A DNA stretch of 8,957 nt from NCBI GenBank assembly GCA_028284565.1, contig JANQRM010000095.1:1-8957 (forward strand), given 5' to 3'. Shown here in pieces: positions 1 through 5,013 of this stretch. The stretch comes from Anaerolineae bacterium (GTDB lineage Bacteria; Chloroflexota; Anaerolineae; Aggregatilineales; Phototrophicaceae). The translations under genes were made by a program, and so were the position numbers. Position 1 is the first letter of the stretch; every line of letters starts with the position of its first letter. Under the pieces are notes generated by a model. It saw only the letters and a list, made by a program, of their open reading frames with translations. It was not told the origin of the DNA and made no database searches.

Positions 1-308
1 CTCGTTAGAGGCGACCCACTGCTCCAGCCATACCCCCGGTAATCCACCACCAACAGCGACATGCCAATCTCACCGTACACCTCACCCATGATGTCATAAT
101 CCCGCGCAACCTCACCATTCCCATGAAAGTACAAAATCACTGGGCTATCCGCCTTATGGACATAGAAGCGATACCCTAGCCGTATTTCCTCATTAATCGG
201 GATATGTCCATCGAATTGCTTGGGAATTGGCTCATCTCGCATCGTTGCTGAGCGCGGATAAAATAGGTTGTTCAAGATGGTCGGATGGTCAAGTGGATGC
301 GCCGACAT
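1..308 (-). CDS. Alpha/beta hydrolase, N-terminal part (runs off left edge)
   Basis: This is the first 102 codons of a serine-hydrolase-fold protein; the rest lies beyond base 1. The reading frame starts at the ATG complementary to 306-308. Seen directly: a strand followed by YFHGNGE (about residues 60-66), the HG oxyanion-hole motif, then LLVVDYRGYGWSSGSP (about residues 85-100). That second segment is the typical strand and loop before the nucleophile elbow in the BEM46/YfhR-like branch of alpha/beta hydrolases. The catalytic Ser, Asp and His would all lie outside the window, so activity and substrate cannot be judged. The N-terminus has no convincing signal peptide. The start overlaps the stop of the upstream SRPBCC gene (TGATG), which points to translational coupling and a shared transcript. 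The fold assignment is solid; the exact family is not. Confidence 0.85.
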   Translation of the reverse strand, partial: MSAHPLDHPTILNNLFYPRSATMRDEPIPKQFDGHIPINEEIRLGYRFYVHKADSPVILYFHGNGEVARDYDIMGEVYGEIGMSLLVVDYRGYGWSSGSPLT

Positions 309-820
309 CATGCCTCATCATTCTGCATCGCATCAAGTTGAGCCACCAGCTTGTTGACTGCTTGTTCCCAACCCTGTTTCGCGCCTTCAGCATTCGCTGG
401 GATACCTGCGTGTGGAATCGTCATTTTAGTACGCCCATCAACCTCTTCCAACAACACCGTCACAAGTGAGGTCATCGACGTGTCATCTGGCATCCCCATC
501 GCAGACGGTGGCAGAACATTCCCCTGCTCGTCCGAGGGACTATCCGTATAGACCAATCGCTTAGGCGGAACAATCTCTTTGTATTCACCTGATGTCCACA
601 TCTTCATCGTGCTATTCGGCGTGTCCATTTCCATACAGACCAATTGTCGCCCACCAACCCGTACATCCATCTCCACCACCGGCACACGCGCCCCATTAGG
701 ACCATACCATTGCGCGAACAACGCAGGTTCTGTCCACATCCGCCACACAAACTCCACCGGCGCATCAATCGTCCGTTCAATCACAATCGCATCGTCTTGT
801 GAAACCATCTCATCACTCAT
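308..820 (-). CDS. SRPBCC / AHSA1-type domain protein
   Basis: A 170-residue single-domain protein of the START-like SRPBCC superfamily, in the AHSA1 (Hsp90 ATPase activator homologue) branch. Visible signatures: the first strand IVIERTIDAPVEFVWRMWTEP (about residues 12-32, most of it matching the family opening 'R.i.AP.e.VW..wT.p'), then FAQWYGP, the central WTSGEYKEIVPPKRLVYT segment, and a C-terminal helix GAKQGWEQAVNKLVAQLD. The length is typical. Such proteins form a helix-grip cavity for hydrophobic ligands. Bacterial members usually have no known reaction and often sit beside ArsR regulators; none is present here. The start at 820 is favoured because GGGAGA lies 6 bases upstream (827-832). 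The gene is coupled to the alpha/beta hydrolase by a one-base overlap. Soluble and cytoplasmic by sequence. The family call is firm; the role is unknown. Confidence 0.9.
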   Translation of the reverse strand: MSDEMVSQDDAIVIERTIDAPVEFVWRMWTEPALFAQWYGPNGARVPVVEMDVRVGGRQLVCMEMDTPNSTMKMWTSGEYKEIVPPKRLVYTDSPSDEQGNVLPPSAMGMPDDTSMTSLVTVLLEEVDGRTKMTIPHAGIPANAEGAKQGWEQAVNKLVAQLDAMQNDEA

Positions 821-850
821 GGTTATTCTCCCAAAATATTAAATGCAACA

Positions 851-966
851 AATCCCTAACGCCAACAGATATTAGACCTGTAGCGGCAGAGTATCGCAGT
901 GTCGCAGGTATGTGTCTACGCAACCTACGCGCGACCCGTGTGTCTGCCAACATGAAGAAGTTTCTA
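851..966. repeat. Intergenic palindromic repeat, copy A (with nested insert)
   Basis: This matches copy B at 1601-1672 closely: CAAAT..TAA..CCAACA, then ATATTAGACCTGTAG, GGCAGA, and TGTGTCTGCCAACATGAAG. Copy A differs by about 45 extra bases at 891-935, inserted inside the palindrome between GGCAGA and TGTCTGCC. The extra segment contains its own inverted arms (GTCGC at 901-905 and GCGAC near 931-935). The repeat lies just downstream of the stop of the membrane-protein gene at 1010, the same relation copy B has to its paralogue. It may act as a transcript-end hairpin. Confidence 0.75.
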
Positions 967-1009
967 TGACTTACTGTTTTTGATTTATACATGCTTGTTG
1001 AAATCCCCA

Positions 1010-1558
1010 TTAATCCAGACGGTTAATGTGTGTGATGATATAGACCTCCCATACGTCGGAGTTTGACGTGTCGATTGCTATCCACTGTCCAGAACCAGGA
1101 ATGTTTCTCGAATCCGTGCCATAACCTACTAAATCGTATACTAATTTTTCCCAATTTTGTTGGCTTCTGAAATAATCAAAAGTATCACTCGACTCTGTTT
1201 CTGACGCAAATGTCTCAACAAGTGTTGAGGCTTCAAACAAATCAAAATCGCTACTATCCATCTGAAACCATACCCACATCGTACAATCGCCATCCCACCA
1301 ATCAACTATTGCATCATAGTCGATTCGTTCTACAGAAGGCGGGAATTCAAACAAAGCACCAGCCTCGACATTCTGATAATTGGGGAAATACGAGCCAAAA
1401 CACACCAGATAAGCATTGCCAAATGTCAAATACAGCAATCCGATGAAACATGCCATACACATTCCACAAGCTAAAAATGGTGAAAGCCAAATCAGTACGC
1501 GACGCTTGGAAGGTAGGAGTTTCGGTTGACGCTTCCGCTTATCTTTGGGATACATCAT
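1010..1558 (-). CDS. Single-pass membrane protein of unknown function, paralogue 1
   Basis: A 182-residue protein that I do not recognise. The N-terminus is strongly basic (KDKRKR...SKRR, residues 5-20), followed by one hydrophobic segment at about 21-46. This predicts an N-in, C-out anchor with a roughly 135-residue external domain. That domain is rich in Asp, Glu, Trp and Tyr and contains CTMWVWF (92-98), FEAST (108-112) and YDLVGYG (141-147). The protein is clearly homologous to the product at 1721-2266: an ungapped hand alignment from the first shared CF to GYG gives about 48 identities in 95. Two cysteines, C53 and C92, keep the same 39-residue spacing in both proteins, compatible with a disulfide. 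Two adjacent ATG codons (1558 and 1555) could start translation, and the ribosome site is weak. The gene is probably transcribed with its paralogue. Confidence 0.75.
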   Translation of the reverse strand: MMYPKDKRKRQPKLLPSKRRVLIWLSPFLACGMCMACFIGLLYLTFGNAYLVCFGSYFPNYQNVEAGALFEFPPSVERIDYDAIVDWWDGDCTMWVWFQMDSSDFDLFEASTLVETFASETESSDTFDYFRSQQNWEKLVYDLVGYGTDSRNIPGSGQWIAIDTSNSDVWEVYIITHINRLD

Positions 1559-1600
1559 TTTGTCTTTACCAAATTTGATACTCTATCTCAACAATCGCGA

Positions 1601-1672
1601 CCAAATACTAATCCCAACAAATATTAGACCTGTAGTGGCAGACCTGTGTGTCTGCCAACATGAAGGAGTTTG
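1601..1672. repeat. Intergenic palindromic repeat, copy B
   Basis: The core TGGCAGAC / GTCTGCCA forms an 8-bp perfect stem with a 6-base loop (CTGTGT) at about 1636-1657. It is flanked by the same sequence as copy A (ATATTAGACCTGTAG on the left, ACATGAAG.AGTTT on the right). It sits about 50 bases past the stop of the 1721-2266 gene. The core pattern TGTAG.GGC.GAC...GTC.GCC is shared with the palindrome at 3458-3485, so the three may be one REP-like family. A role as transcript end is plausible, but there is no T-run. Confidence 0.75.
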
Positions 1673-1720
1673 TACCGCTTCCTATTTCCGCTTTGCTTTC
1701 ATATCTGACCACGCATCCCG

Positions 1721-2266
1721 TTAATCTACTGTGTCAACATCAGTAATTATATAAACTTTCCACCTATCCAAATGTGTATCATCAATAAATACCCACTGTT
1801 TAATAAGATATCTCCAACCATACCCTGCTAAATCATAGTCAATATGTTCCCAATGTTGTCGGCTTCTAAGAAGTTCAAATGTATCGTCCAACTCAGTATC
1901 AGCAGTAATAGATTTCGCAAATGTTGATGCTTCAAATGTCTCGAAGTCATCTTGATCCATCTCAAACCAAACCCACATCGTACAATTATAGAGTTTATTC
2001 GGTATCACCGCGTCATATTCAATTGAGTTCGCGGATTCAGGAAATTCAAAATAACCGTATCGTTCAACATCTTGCAAGGAGGGAAAGGGCGTTCTGAAAC
2101 ACGTGTAGTATGCCTCTTCCCATAGCGACATGAGACCAGCTAAGAACAACACCCCGACAGTGGCAGCCAATATCCCAAAAATAGCGAGTTTGGCAACGGG
2201 CATCCAATGGTCTAGGATAAAGACATCATTCGCTTTCCGTTTCCGCTTCTCTTTCATGGCTGTCAC
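1721..2266 (-). CDS. Single-pass membrane protein of unknown function, paralogue 2
   Basis: A 181-residue paralogue of the downstream gene with the same layout: a basic N-terminus (KEKRKRK, residues 5-11), one transmembrane helix at about 24-48, then an acidic, aromatic-rich external domain. Shared landmarks are CF (56-57), FEFP (73-76), CTMWVWFEMD (95-104), FEAST (111-115), DYDLAGYG (143-150) and the closing VYIIT. C56 and C95 mirror C53 and C92 of the partner. The start shown is a GTG at 2264-2266 with GGA five bases upstream; an ATG three codons later (2257) is the alternative. Neighbouring copies in the same orientation, each followed by the same repeat, indicate tandem duplication of a gene-plus-repeat unit and then divergence. 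I recognise no family and assign no function. Confidence 0.75.
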   Translation of the reverse strand: MTAMKEKRKRKANDVFILDHWMPVAKLAIFGILAATVGVLFLAGLMSLWEEAYYTCFRTPFPSLQDVERYGYFEFPESANSIEYDAVIPNKLYNCTMWVWFEMDQDDFETFEASTFAKSITADTELDDTFELLRSRQHWEHIDYDLAGYGWRYLIKQWVFIDDTHLDRWKVYIITDVDTVD

Positions 2267-2346
2267 ATTTATCCAATCGTGTTGCTGTCATACCATCTAT
2301 TGTACACTTGCCTCGCGCAAGAGTCTGAATAATTAAGCGAACTTTA

Positions 2347-2430
2347 GAGTCCCGCTTACGGGGCTTCCCTTAACGACTAGCCCAATGGTTAGACCGTCGG
2401 GCGACAGAACCCGACCCAATGTTCTTGACA
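2347..2430 (-). other. Structured intergenic segment, possible IS200/IS605 right-end or omega-RNA relic
   Basis: Two hairpins lie close together. AGTCCCG / CGGGGCT (2348-2354 with 2359-2365) makes a 7-bp stem with one G-T pair and a 4-base loop. GTCGGG / CCCGAC (2396-2401 with 2410-2415) has an 8-base loop. CCCAATG occurs twice in direct orientation (2381-2387 and 2415-2421). On the minus strand the segment ends in GGGAAGCCCCG and then the terminal hairpin, a layout I associate with the 3' ends of IS200/IS605 (tnpB-type) elements and their omega RNAs. No tnpB remnant is visible beside it. This is an inference from layout and wording, not a match I could verify. Confidence 0.3.
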
Positions 2431-2454
2431 AACCTCCCCCATTTCCCTTATCAT
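2425..2454 (+). promoter_or_regulatory. Possible sigma-70 promoter far upstream of the glycosylase gene
   Basis: TTGACA at 2425-2430, an 18-base spacer, then TATCAT at 2449-2454 (five of six consensus bases). It would give a leader of nearly 300 bases before the start at 2754, so it is either a distal promoter or drives a short untranslated transcript across the GGCAA array. The closer promoter at 2692-2720 is the better candidate for the glycosylase gene. Confidence 0.3.
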
Positions 2455-2574
2455 TCGATAGAACAAATGTGCCAAAATAACAAGTTCAAAATACTGAGAC
2501 CTAAACATCTAATGTCGAAAATCGGTCAGCTCAAATCAAAAACAAACTTAATCCTTACTTATCACCGAAGCAAT

Positions 2575-2646
2575 GGCAACAAACGGCAATAAAATGGCAA
2601 ATAGGCAGGGCGTTGTTGCCGAAAAACAGTTTGCATTGCCGGCAAT
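2575..2646. promoter_or_regulatory. Helically phased GGCAA/TTGCC array (candidate operator)
   Basis: GGCAA occurs at 2575, 2585, 2596 and 2641, and its complement TTGCC at 2616 and 2636. Centres are 10, 11, 20, 20 and 5 bases apart, so nearly all fall on one face of the helix. The last two form a perfect 12-bp palindrome, ATTGCCGGCAAT (2635-2646). CGGCAATAAAA is repeated exactly at 2584-2594 and 2640-2650, and GGCAACAA (2575-2582) pairs with TTGTTGCC (2613-2620). The array ends about 45 bases before the -35 box at 2692, a position suited to an activator or cooperative repressor. The regulator is unknown. Confidence 0.5.
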
Positions 2647-2691
2647 AAAAATCAAAACCAACTTTTCACAAACTGATTTCAAACCAAACCG

Positions 2692-2720
2692 TTGAAATTA
2701 CCGTCCATCTTGTCTATCTT
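2692..2720 (+). promoter_or_regulatory. Probable promoter of the uracil-DNA glycosylase gene
   Basis: TTGAAA (2692-2697), a 17-base spacer, then TATCTT (2715-2720). Transcription would start near 2727. That leaves a short leader with AAGGA at 2745-2749, ahead of the ATG at 2754. It also argues against the upstream TTG (2724) and ATG (2727) as starts. Confidence 0.5.
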
Positions 2721-2753
2721 TAATTGATGAACAAAATGGGAAAGAAGGATGGC

Positions 2754-3431
2754 ATGAGCGAAGACCGCCTACAACGCATGATGGACATCAAAGACCGCAT
2801 TGTGAACCTCACCGAGTCGCCCTTATATGAGTACCGCACCTCTAATAACTACTTTCCTGTCATCGGTCAGGGTAGTCACACCGCCGACATCATGTTCATT
2901 GGTGAAGCCCCTGGCAAAAATGAAGCGGAACAAGGTCGTCCTTTCTGTGGTGCACCCGGGCGCGTCCTCGATGAACTCCTCGCCTCCGTTGACCTCAACC
3001 GCGAAGATGTCTACATCACCAACATCGTCAAAGACCGTCCGCCCGACAATCGAGACCCTCGCAAAGACGAAATCGAACTCTATTCACCCTTCCTCGTGGA
3101 GCAAATCGACATCATCCAACCGCGCATCATCGCCACACTCGGACGCTTCTCGATGGAATTTATTCTCAAGAGTTTCGATTCGGATAAGAAAAACGGCAAA
3201 ATCAGCCAGCTACACGGCACACTCATCCCCATCAAGACATCCTACGGTGGCGCGCAGGTTGTCCCGCTATATCATCCAGCCGTCGCCCTCTACAAAGCCA
3301 GCGAAAAAGAAGTCTTAATGAAAGATTTTCAGGTGATGACAGAGGCAATTGCCAACATGGAAGCAGGTGAAGTCGATACAGGGGACTCCTCCCCACCCGA
3401 AGCACCACCCAAACAACAACCGCTATTTTAA
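2754..3431 (+). CDS. Family 4-like uracil-DNA glycosylase lacking the Fe-S cysteines
   Basis: A 225-residue protein of the uracil-DNA glycosylase superfamily, predicted to excise uracil from DNA at the start of base-excision repair. Numbered from the ATG at 2754: motif 1 GEAPGKNEAEQGRPF (50-64), ITNIVKDRPPDNRDP (88-102), the strand IIATLGRFS (125-133), and motif 2 YHPAVAL (173-179). The family 4 iron-sulfur cysteines are expected at a CxxC before PLY, in KCRPP and in AC.PFL; here those positions read L19, S22, D94 and Y110. The only cysteine is C65. The C-terminus is a proline-rich tail ending QQPLF, which resembles a beta-clamp binding pentapeptide. The open frame extends to a TTG at 2724, but AAGGA four bases before 2754 and the promoter position favour the later start. 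It is a lone gene under its own promoter. Activity without the cluster is inferred from the intact motifs. Confidence 0.88.
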   Translation: MSEDRLQRMMDIKDRIVNLTESPLYEYRTSNNYFPVIGQGSHTADIMFIGEAPGKNEAEQGRPFCGAPGRVLDELLASVDLNREDVYITNIVKDRPPDNRDPRKDEIELYSPFLVEQIDIIQPRIIATLGRFSMEFILKSFDSDKKNGKISQLHGTLIPIKTSYGGAQVVPLYHPAVALYKASEKEVLMKDFQVMTEAIANMEAGEVDTGDSSPPEAPPKQQPLF

Positions 3432-3457
3432 TGAACGAAATTAAACGATAACAAAAT

Positions 3458-3485
3458 GTAGGGGCGGACAGCTGTCCGCCCTTAC
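3458..3485. repeat. REP-like palindrome between convergent genes
   Basis: GGGCGGACAGCTGTCCGCCC (3462-3481) is a perfect 20-bp palindrome. With flanking bases the arms extend to 14 bp, with one G-T pair. It lies between the ends of the glycosylase and DUF4342 genes, so transcripts from both sides would form the same hairpin. There is no T-run, so it may only protect or pause transcripts rather than terminate them intrinsically. The GTAGGGGCGGAC wording matches the REP-like family seen in copies A and B. Confidence 0.7.
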
Positions 3486-3524
3486 CAAATATATGAGTGG
3501 GTTAGAGTTATTAGGACGGTAGGG

Positions 3525-3902
3525 TTATTCCTCGTCCTCAGTGTCAATTTGAATACGCTTCTTGTTATCTGTGACGGTGCTTTCGACCACATCCTCATCA
3601 TCGAGATCGTCCACACGGACGATCTCGATGCGGACTTTCGCCAGTAGCGCAACCACCGAGCCAATGAACGCCATGAAGGGAGAGAACCATGCAAATAAGC
3701 CACCGACAACCGCACCCGCCGCCAACGGGACTTCAATCAACTGTTTACCATCGGCATTATAGATGACAATGCGTCGCACATTGCTCTCTTCCACCAGTTG
3801 CTTGATGCGGTCAACGACCTCATTGCCTGCAACCTCAATCTCTTCTTTCCATTGACGTTCTTCTTCGTCAAGCTCTAAGTTGTTTTTCGGTTCGTGATCC
3901 AT
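3525..3902 (-). CDS. DUF4342 domain protein
   Basis: A 125-residue protein with the DUF4342 pattern. An amphipathic helix EVAGNEVVDRIKQLVEESN is followed by the strand hairpin VRRIVIYNADGKQLIEVPL. Next comes a glycine-rich hydrophobic stretch (about 30 residues, GAVVGGLFAWF to VALLAKV) and IEIVRV. A 30-residue acidic tail (DDLDDEDVVES...DTEDEE) closes the protein. The hydrophobic stretch could be one membrane segment or a membrane-associated hairpin. The frame remains open upstream to 3962, but AAGGA six bases before the ATG at 3902 fixes the start; the upstream 20 codons look like translated leader. It lies 99 bases after the response-regulator gene on the same strand and may be its last operon member. 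The molecular function of DUF4342 is not known to me. Confidence 0.8.
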   Translation of the reverse strand: MDHEPKNNLELDEEERQWKEEIEVAGNEVVDRIKQLVEESNVRRIVIYNADGKQLIEVPLAAGAVVGGLFAWFSPFMAFIGSVVALLAKVRIEIVRVDDLDDEDVVESTVTDNKKRIQIDTEDEE

Positions 3903-3931
3903 CTTGTGTCCTTTATGGTTATTATGCTTCT

Positions 3932-3944
3932 TATACTTAGTATA
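3932..3944. promoter_or_regulatory. AT-rich palindrome upstream of the DUF4342 gene
   Basis: TATACTTAGTATA is a perfect 13-base palindrome 30 bases before the DUF4342 start. Its TATACT half could also be a -10 box for the minus strand, but no good -35 box lies 16-18 bases upstream. Candidate operator or weak promoter only. Confidence 0.25.
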
Positions 3945-4001
3945 CGCGAAGACAGCCCGCACGTTGCAGGCTTGCCTTAGAACTCTATTGGAATTTAGGA
4001 T

Positions 4002-4868
4002 TTATTCAGGCTTGAGTGCCTCTTTGAGTGCTTTTTTGAGGTCATCGACACTCTCAAAAGTCTTCGTCGATTTGCTGATAAAACCACTGCTCAATTGGAG
4101 TTGATTCTCTTCGATGGCTTTCTTGGCTTTGTCATGGTCCTTGATGGGGTAAAAGTACTCGCGGGATTGTTGAACACGCCGTTCAATGCGGTCACGGATG
4201 TCTTTGACGTGTTCGGCTTGGGTGATGATGATAAAGTCCTCATCTTCCAGATGCCCAACAAAGTTGTCCGATTCACCATCTTCCTTGACCGCATTCTGCA
4301 CCATCAAGGTGACGGCACGCAGGACATCATCCGCCGCGACAAAGCCATAGCGTTCACGGAATGTACCGAGACTGCTAATGGAAAATTGTAAAATCGCCCA
4401 GTCATCCTCGCGCTTGAGGGTATTTGCCAGACGCTCATCGACAATCGCCCCTTCTGGCAATTTGGTAACCGGGTTCGACACAGGGGATTGTTCGGCACGA
4501 TTAATCGCATTGCGGACACGCAGGCGCAGTTCTTGAATATCGAAAGGCTTCGTGATGTAATCGACCACGCCTAATTCTAAGCCCTGTAGCTTGTCCACAC
4601 GGTCACTCTTCTCCGTGAGGAAGATGATGGGAATGTCTTGTGTCTTGCGGTTCTCGCGCAGTTCCCGACAGACATCGTAGCCACTTTTATCGGGCAAGCG
4701 AATGTCCAACATAATGAGGTCAGGGGGGGTATCATTCGCAGTCTTAATGGCATCTTCCGCCCACGCCGCGGTCAAGACTTCGTAATTCTGCACCCGAAAA
4801 TAGGAGCTTAACATCTCAGATAAATCGAGGTCATCTTCAACGATGAGTATGCGATGTTCATCTGCCAT
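4002..4868 (-). CDS. Response regulator: REC domain plus degenerate GGDEF-like domain
   Basis: A 288-residue protein. Residues 5-122 form a complete receiver domain: acidic pocket E11-D12-D13, phospho-acceptor D55 in MLDIRLP, T85 in FLT, and K107 in TKPF. It should therefore accept phosphate from a histidine kinase, though none is encoded here. Residues 130-288 follow the outline of a GGDEF domain: NPVTKLPEG aligns with the opening D.LTGLPN, and GHLEDEDFIII (205-215) sits where VARLGGDEF belongs. The signature GGDEF is replaced by EDEDF, so diguanylate cyclase activity is not expected; a binding or scaffold role is more likely. The ATG is preceded by only a weak ribosome site. Upstream is the V4R gene (145-base gap with its own possible promoter); downstream is DUF4342. 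The REC call is firm; the output role is unknown. Confidence 0.9.
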   Translation of the reverse strand: MADEHRILIVEDDLDLSEMLSSYFRVQNYEVLTAAWAEDAIKTANDTPPDLIMLDIRLPDKSGYDVCRELRENRKTQDIPIIFLTEKSDRVDKLQGLELGVVDYITKPFDIQELRLRVRNAINRAEQSPVSNPVTKLPEGAIVDERLANTLKREDDWAILQFSISSLGTFRERYGFVAADDVLRAVTLMVQNAVKEDGESDNFVGHLEDEDFIIITQAEHVKDIRDRIERRVQQSREYFYPIKDHDKAKKAIEENQLQLSSGFISKSTKTFESVDDLKKALKEALKPE

Positions 4869-4898
4869 CTTAGATTCTCAATTCGATGTCATGATTTG

Positions 4899-4974
4899 AT
4901 TACATGAACCGCCATGTGATCGGCAATGACGATTCGCCTATCATAGTTTACTCGTATTTGGGGGGATTAATCAA
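4899..4974 (-). promoter_or_regulatory. Possible promoter and inverted repeat upstream of the response regulator
   Basis: On the minus strand, TTGATT (complement of 4969-4974), an 18-base spacer, then TAAACT (complement of 4945-4950); each box matches four of six consensus bases. Between it and the gene lies an inverted repeat, ATTACATG / CATGTGAT (4899-4906 and 4913-4920, one mismatch, 6-base spacer), in what would be the leader. Weak evidence for expression separate from the V4R gene. Confidence 0.25.
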
Positions 4975-5013
4975 ATGGAGATTGAAAAGAAAAGATATTA
5001 ACTGACATCTCTA

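Noticed and set aside
813..1010. Minus-strand frame of 65 codons starting at TAATG on the membrane-protein stop
   Set aside because: It runs straight through intergenic repeat copy A, including the nested insert. It has no ribosome site beyond the overlap and overlaps the SRPBCC ribosome site. Its translation is basic and low in protein-like pattern.
851..1672. Possible CRISPR-like repeats
   Set aside because: There are only two copies separated by a whole gene, with no regular spacers and no cas genes.
2341..2440. Possible tRNA
   Set aside because: The hairpins do not form a cloverleaf and there is no T-loop GGTTC.A..CC consensus paired with an acceptor stem.
2389..2508. Minus-strand 39-codon frame ending CRPTV
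   Set aside because: It overlaps the structured segment, lacks a clear ribosome site and cannot be distinguished from chance; kept only as part of the structured-segment finding.
2724..2753. Earlier TTG (2724) and ATG (2727, 2736) starts for the glycosylase
   Set aside because: No ribosome site precedes them and the likely transcription start falls near 2727, whereas AAGGA lies four bases before the ATG at 2754.
2827..3318. Plus-strand 163-codon frame inside the glycosylase gene
   Set aside because: Out-of-frame shadow of a gene with clear catalytic motifs; its translation is Ser/Thr/Lys-biased as expected for a shifted frame.
3903..3962. Twenty-codon N-terminal extension of the DUF4342 protein
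   Set aside because: The extension covers the AAGGA ribosome site of the ATG at 3902 and an AT-rich palindrome. Its residues (basic, HNNHKGHK) do not fit the family.
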